Shown here one piece after another: positions 3,031 through 6,445 of a stretch of 6,445 nucleotides of DNA; position 1 is the stretch's first letter, and each line of letters begins with the position of its first letter. The notes beneath the pieces are model-generated. The model saw only the letters and a list, made by a program, of their open reading frames with translations. It had not been told where the DNA came from and did not search any database. A program made the position numbers and the translations under genes. The stretch lies in NCBI GenBank assembly GCA_050260215.1, contig JBLNBU010000016.1, forward strand, positions 1 through 6,445. The letters are read 5' to 3'. The DNA is from JBLNBU01 sp050260215. GTDB lineage: Bacteria > Pseudomonadota > Alphaproteobacteria > Rhodospirillales > Magnetospirillaceae.

Positions 3031-5268
3031 TCAGCGCTTGATGTTGACCAGCTCGTCCAGCATCTGGTCGGTGGTGGTGATGATCTTCGCCGCCGCCGAG
3101 TAGGCGCGCTGGGTGACGATCATGGTGGTGAACTCCGAGCCGATGTCGACGGTCGAGCTTTCCAGCGACGCCGAGTTCACCGTGCCCGAGCCGGCCTGGC
3201 CGGCGGTGCGCAGGGTGTACGAGCCCGAGGTCGCGGTCTCGATCCAGGTGTTGCCGGTCAGGCTTTCCATGCCGTTGGCGTTGGTGAAGGTGGCCACCGG
3301 GATCTGGAACACCGGGCGGCGGACGCCGTTGTCGAACAGCGCGGTCACCACGCCGTCAGAGGTGATCGACACGCCCGAGAAGTTGCCGAACTTGGCGCCG
3401 TTCTGCTGCATGTAGGACAGCTGGTAGGTGCCGCCCAGCTGGGTCAGGCCGTCGGCCTGGTTGGTGTTGCCCAGGAACAGGCTCATGCGGTGCTCGGCGC
3501 CGGTGCCGTTGGGCACCAGGGTCATCGACTGGGCACCGTTGCACCAGGCGACTTCCAGCTTGGTCAGGCGGATGTTCTGCGGCGTGCCGTCGCCGTTGAA
3601 GTCGACGGCGTTGCCGGCCTGGGTGATCTTGGCCACCGAGAAGGTGCCGGTGGGGCTGTCGACCGACGGGCTGGCGGCGCTCCAGGTGTGGGTCTGGGTC
3701 TGCAGGCAGCTCGCCGACGGCAGGCCGGACAGGTCGAAGTCCAGCTGCTGGGCGCCGACCTGCTGAACGATGTTCACCGTGGCACCGGTTGAGGTCACCA
3801 GCGGGATGGTGCCGCCGGCCGCGATGGTGTTCTGGCCGGCGACGCCGCCGTTGGCCGCCGCCAGGTAGCTGCGCGGGTCGCCCAGCTTGGACTTGACCAG
3901 GGCGGCGACCTGGGCGCCGGTGGTGATGGTGGCGTTCGAGATGTTGATGTAGACGGTGCCCGCCGGGGTGCCGTCGGTCAGGGCGCCGGTGGTGTCGAAC
4001 TTGAAGGTGGTGGTCAGGCCGGTGCCGCCGGCCGAGGCCGGGTTGGTCACGGTGAACGACTTGCCGTTCAGGGCGGTGACGTCGGCGCGGCTGGCCTGGG
4101 TGAAGTCCATGCGGCCCTGGCTGGCATAGACGTAGTTGTTGTTGCCGGTGGTGTCGTAGATGGTCATCGACGCCGACCCCGACGGCGGCGCGATGCCGCG
4201 CTGGGTCAGGTACTTGTTGCTCTGGATGGTGACCACGCCGCCGGCGTTGGCGGTGACCATGAAGGTGCCGTTGTTGCCGGTGTCCTCGGCGCCGCTGACG
4301 GTGAACACCGAGCCGACCGGCAGGGCGGCGGCGTCGGCGGCGGTGGCGAAGGTGATGGTGCCGGCCGCGCTGAAGGTGCAGCCGGTGGTACCGCCGTTGG
4401 AGATGACGGTGGTGCCGTTGATGGCGAAGTCGGCGGCCGTGTCGGGCGCCGCCGTGGTGGCGGTCAGCGTGGTATTCAGAGAATACAGGTCGGTCTGCTG
4501 CTGGATGTTCCAGGTGTTGGCGTTGGTCTTCATCCAGTTGAGGTCGAAGCTGTGGGTGTTGCCCAGGCTGTCGTAGACCAGGGTGCTGGTCTGGTGCAGG
4601 CCCGACGAGCCGGTCACCGTGGGGTCGTACACCGAATCGCCCGACGGCAGGTTGGCGCCGATCTTGACCTGGGTGGTGGCATCGGCGGTGCCGCCGATGG
4701 TCTTCAGGTTCAGCGGCTTGACCTCGTACGGGTCGATGATGTTCTGGTTGCAGTAGTGGAAGGTGCCCGTCGACGGGTCCTTGTAGGCCTTCATGTAGGT
4801 GTTGCCGTCGATGGTCGTTTCCGACGGCTTGGCGCTGACCGAGTTGTCGGTCGAGGTCAGCGGCCAGCCCTGCAGGAAGAAGCCCGAGACGTTCTGCAGG
4901 TAGCCCTGCTTGTCGACCTTGAACGAGCCGGCGCGGGTATAGGCGAACATGCCGGTGCCCGAGGCGGCCGGGTTCGAGTCGGTGTTGACCACGAACATGC
5001 CCTGGCCGGACAGCGCCACGTCGGTGGCCTCGCTGGTGGCCTGCAGCAGGCCCTGCGTGTCGATGCCGGCGCGCGGCTTCGATTGCACGCCGCCCGGCGA
5101 GTACTGGGTCAACGACACCTGCTTGGTCACCAGGGTCGAGAAGTTGACCTTCGAGCCCTTGTAGCCGACGGTGTTGACGTTGGTGATGTTGTCCGAGATC
5201 GCGCCCATTGCGCTCGACTGAGACGCCAGGCCGGAAACACCCGCGAACAATGCGCCGTACAAGCTCAT
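3031..5268 (-). CDS. flgE: Flagellar hook protein FlgE, enlarged
   Basis: FlgE polymerises outside the cell into the hook, the universal joint between rod and filament, after export through the flagellar type III apparatus. There is no cleaved signal peptide, as expected. The N-terminal rod/hook motif is at residues 1-39 (SLYGALFAGVSGL, then ISDNITNVNTVGYKG). FDLNWMKTNANTW (241-253) follows a VYDSLGN stretch and belongs to the FlgE outer domain. Residues 608-680 hold the conserved block with FDNGVRRPVFQIPVATFTN, and the C-terminal axial helix is about 700-745 (SSTVDIGSEFTTMIVTQRAY, ending NIKR). At 745 residues it is far longer than E. coli FlgE (402). The extra length lies mainly at about 260-540, Gly/Thr/Ala-rich and probably surface-exposed. 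Four cysteines occur at 173, 297, 521 and 576. The start is fixed by AGGAGG at 5279-5274, five bases before ATG. It lies 32 bases downstream of flgD and ends at a terminator. Confidence 0.96.
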   Translation of the reverse strand: MSLYGALFAGVSGLASQSSAMGAISDNITNVNTVGYKGSKVNFSTLVTKQVSLTQYSPGGVQSKPRAGIDTQGLLQATSEATDVALSGQGMFVVNTDSNPAASGTGMFAYTRAGSFKVDKQGYLQNVSGFFLQGWPLTSTDNSVSAKPSETTIDGNTYMKAYKDPSTGTFHYCNQNIIDPYEVKPLNLKTIGGTADATTQVKIGANLPSGDSVYDPTVTGSSGLHQTSTLVYDSLGNTHSFDLNWMKTNANTWNIQQQTDLYSLNTTLTATTAAPDTAADFAINGTTVISNGGTTGCTFSAAGTITFATAADAAALPVGSVFTVSGAEDTGNNGTFMVTANAGGVVTIQSNKYLTQRGIAPPSGSASMTIYDTTGNNNYVYASQGRMDFTQASRADVTALNGKSFTVTNPASAGGTGLTTTFKFDTTGALTDGTPAGTVYINISNATITTGAQVAALVKSKLGDPRSYLAAANGGVAGQNTIAAGGTIPLVTSTGATVNIVQQVGAQQLDFDLSGLPSASCLQTQTHTWSAASPSVDSPTGTFSVAKITQAGNAVDFNGDGTPQNIRLTKLEVAWCNGAQSMTLVPNGTGAEHRMSLFLGNTNQADGLTQLGGTYQLSYMQQNGAKFGNFSGVSITSDGVVTALFDNGVRRPVFQIPVATFTNANGMESLTGNTWIETATSGSYTLRTAGQAGSGTVNSASLESSTVDIGSEFTTMIVTQRAYSAAAKIITTTDQMLDELVNIKR

Positions 5269-5300
5269 GGTATCCTCCTATCCGCTAAGGCCGGCGGCCC

Positions 5301-6023
5301 TCAGTTGGTGCTGCTCGCCAGGCTGGCGGTATCACGAATGGTCAAGACCTTGTCGAGCGACGTGGTGACGCCGCCCAGGGAAAGCAGAGTGCCCGTGGTG
5401 TCCGAAGACAGGTCGGTCACGCGGCCGAACACGGTGGTCGGAACGTCCATGGTCGAGCCGTCCTTGGCGTTGGCGACCACCTGGAAGGTGTATTTGCCGT
5501 CGTTCAGGGCGTTGCCGTTGTCGTCCTTGCCGTCCCAGTTGATGTCGTGGCGGCCCTTGTCGGTCGGCACCGAGGCCTTGCGCACCAGGGTGCCGTCGGT
5601 GTTGCGGATCAGGACGGTGGCGTCCTTGGCATCCGACGGCAGGGTGTAGCTGAAGTTGCCCTTGCCGCCCTGGAGCGGCACGTCGCTGCCGGCGATCTCG
5701 ACCGTCTGGCCCAGATAGCCGATGGCGGCGGCGGTCTGGTTGGTCTTCTGCACGCCGATCAGGGTTTCCAGGTTCTTGTTGGCGTTGATCTGCTGCTCGA
5801 CGCTGGCGAACTGGACCAGCTGGCTGGTGAACTGGGTCGAGTCCATCGGCGACAGCGGATCCTGGTGCTTCAGCTGGGTGGTCAGCATGGTCAGGAAGGT
5901 GTCGAAGTTCTGCGCCAGCTTCGAGCTGCTGGCAGCGGACTGGCTGGATCCGTCGACGCCGGTCGACCCGGGCATCTTGTCGGTGGCTGCCGTGTTGGCG
6001 CCGGCTCCGATAATGGCGGTCAT
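5301..6023 (-). CDS. flgD: Flagellar hook cap (scaffolding) protein FlgD
   Basis: FlgD caps the growing hook and assists FlgE insertion; it is absent from the finished flagellum. The 240-residue product shows the conserved N-terminal block at 38-83, with QNFDTFLTMLTTQLKHQDP followed by the PMDSTQFTSQLVQFASVEQQ stretch. Next come a Tudor-like part (about 98-120 and the C-terminus, 200-232) and the FlgD Ig-like insert at about 121-195, which includes INWDGKDDNGNALNDGKYTF (161-180). Residues 1-35 are low-complexity Ala/Ser/Gly, typical of an export-competent disordered tail. The start has a strong AGGAGG (6036-6031) seven bases upstream. That ribosome site overlaps the TAG stop of fliK, so the two genes are tightly linked. 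Length is normal for alphaproteobacteria. Confidence 0.96.
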   Translation of the reverse strand: MTAIIGAGANTAATDKMPGSTGVDGSSQSAASSSKLAQNFDTFLTMLTTQLKHQDPLSPMDSTQFTSQLVQFASVEQQINANKNLETLIGVQKTNQTAAAIGYLGQTVEIAGSDVPLQGGKGNFSYTLPSDAKDATVLIRNTDGTLVRKASVPTDKGRHDINWDGKDDNGNALNDGKYTFQVVANAKDGSTMDVPTTVFGRVTDLSSDTTGTLLSLGGVTTSLDKVLTIRDTASLASSTN

Positions 6024-6034
6024 CGCACGTCCTC

Positions 6035-6445
6035 CTAGACCGAAATGTCGACGCCGGAGCGGCCGCCCAGGCGCGGCTGGGCCGCAGCCGGGCCGCCAAG
6101 CCCGCGAGTGTCGTCGACGGCGCCGATGGCCCGCCCGCGGGAGCGGCCAGAGCGGCGGTCGCTGTTGTTGCCGCGGTCGGCGTTCTGCTGCTGCTCGCCG
6201 CGCAGGTTGAAGCTCATGGCCTGGGAGTCGGCCTTCAGGCCGGCGTCGCCCAGCGCCTTTTCCAGGCCCTTGGCGTCCTTCTGCAGCACGGCCAGGGTCT
6301 CGGGGCGGTCGGCGGTGATGGTGGCCGACACGCGGCCCTCGGGGCCGACTTCCAGCTTGATCTCGATCTTGCCCAGTTCGACCGGCTTCAGGTTGATCTT
6401 GACGGTGTCGGCACCGTCCTTGACCTGCTTGTCGATCTGCACGGT
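6035..6445 (-). CDS. fliK: Flagellar hook-length control protein FliK, C-terminal part only
   Basis: The last 137 residues are visible; the gene continues beyond the right edge, so a GTG at 6442 is just an internal Val codon. FliK acts as the molecular ruler of the hook and, through its C-terminal domain, switches the export gate (FlhB) from hook to filament substrates. That C-terminal domain (Flg_hook family) is recognisable: VKINLKPVELGKIEIKLEV, then VSATITADRPETLAVLQKD and LEKALGDAGLKADSQAMSFNL. The family core L-x-P-x-x-LG-x-I is intact. After it comes a basic, Gln/Arg/Gly-rich tail of about 55 residues (QQQNADRG, RRSGRSRGRA, ending SGVDISV), of the sort often found after FliK cores. The stop is 11 bases before flgD, and its bases overlap the flgD ribosome site. 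The order fliK-flgD-flgE is usual in alphaproteobacteria. Confidence 0.9.
   Translation of the reverse strand, partial: TVQIDKQVKDGADTVKINLKPVELGKIEIKLEVGPEGRVSATITADRPETLAVLQKDAKGLEKALGDAGLKADSQAMSFNLRGEQQQNADRGNNSDRRSGRSRGRAIGAVDDTRGLGGPAAAQPRLGGRSGVDISV

Noticed and set aside
4552..5649. Plus-strand open frame of 365 codons
   Set aside because: It lies opposite flgE and flgD; low-complexity Val/Gly/Arg-rich translation with no recognisable domain.

Overview
The window looks like a high-GC alphaproteobacterial chromosome, probably Rhodospirillales-like. This rests on the strong G/C third-position bias, the order fliK-flgD-flgE, and a LexA-like regulator of the kind common in that group. 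No species can be named from the sequence.

The right half (about 3031-6445, all minus strand) is a flagellar hook operon. It holds the C-terminal end of the hook-length protein FliK (cut by the window edge), the hook cap FlgD and an enlarged hook protein FlgE of 745 residues. The genes are tightly spaced with strong AGGAGG ribosome sites, and a GC hairpin with a T-rich tail closes the operon just after flgE.

The left half (1-2951) is phage-derived or phage-like. A plus-strand repressor (HTH plus S24 peptidase fold) sits back to back with a leftward set of minus-strand genes. In transcription order these are an unrecognised 119-aa protein, a 131-aa protein with a possible permuted papain-like Cys/His arrangement, a 68-aa proline-rich protein of podophage type, and a T7-like head-tail connector (portal) that runs off the left edge. 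The divergent gap holds a tandem 11-bp repeat lying over the -10 and start region of the predicted leftward promoter. That suggests a simple switch: the repressor holds down the leftward operon.

The most unusual points are three. The repressor has Ser133 and an Ala-Gly cleavage site, but Asn170 stands exactly where LexA and UmuD carry their catalytic Lys. The roughly 300-nt gap before the proline-rich gene contains two homologous promoter-leader-hairpin modules 168 nt apart. A podovirus-type late module abuts its repressor and the hook operon with no integrase or replication genes in view.
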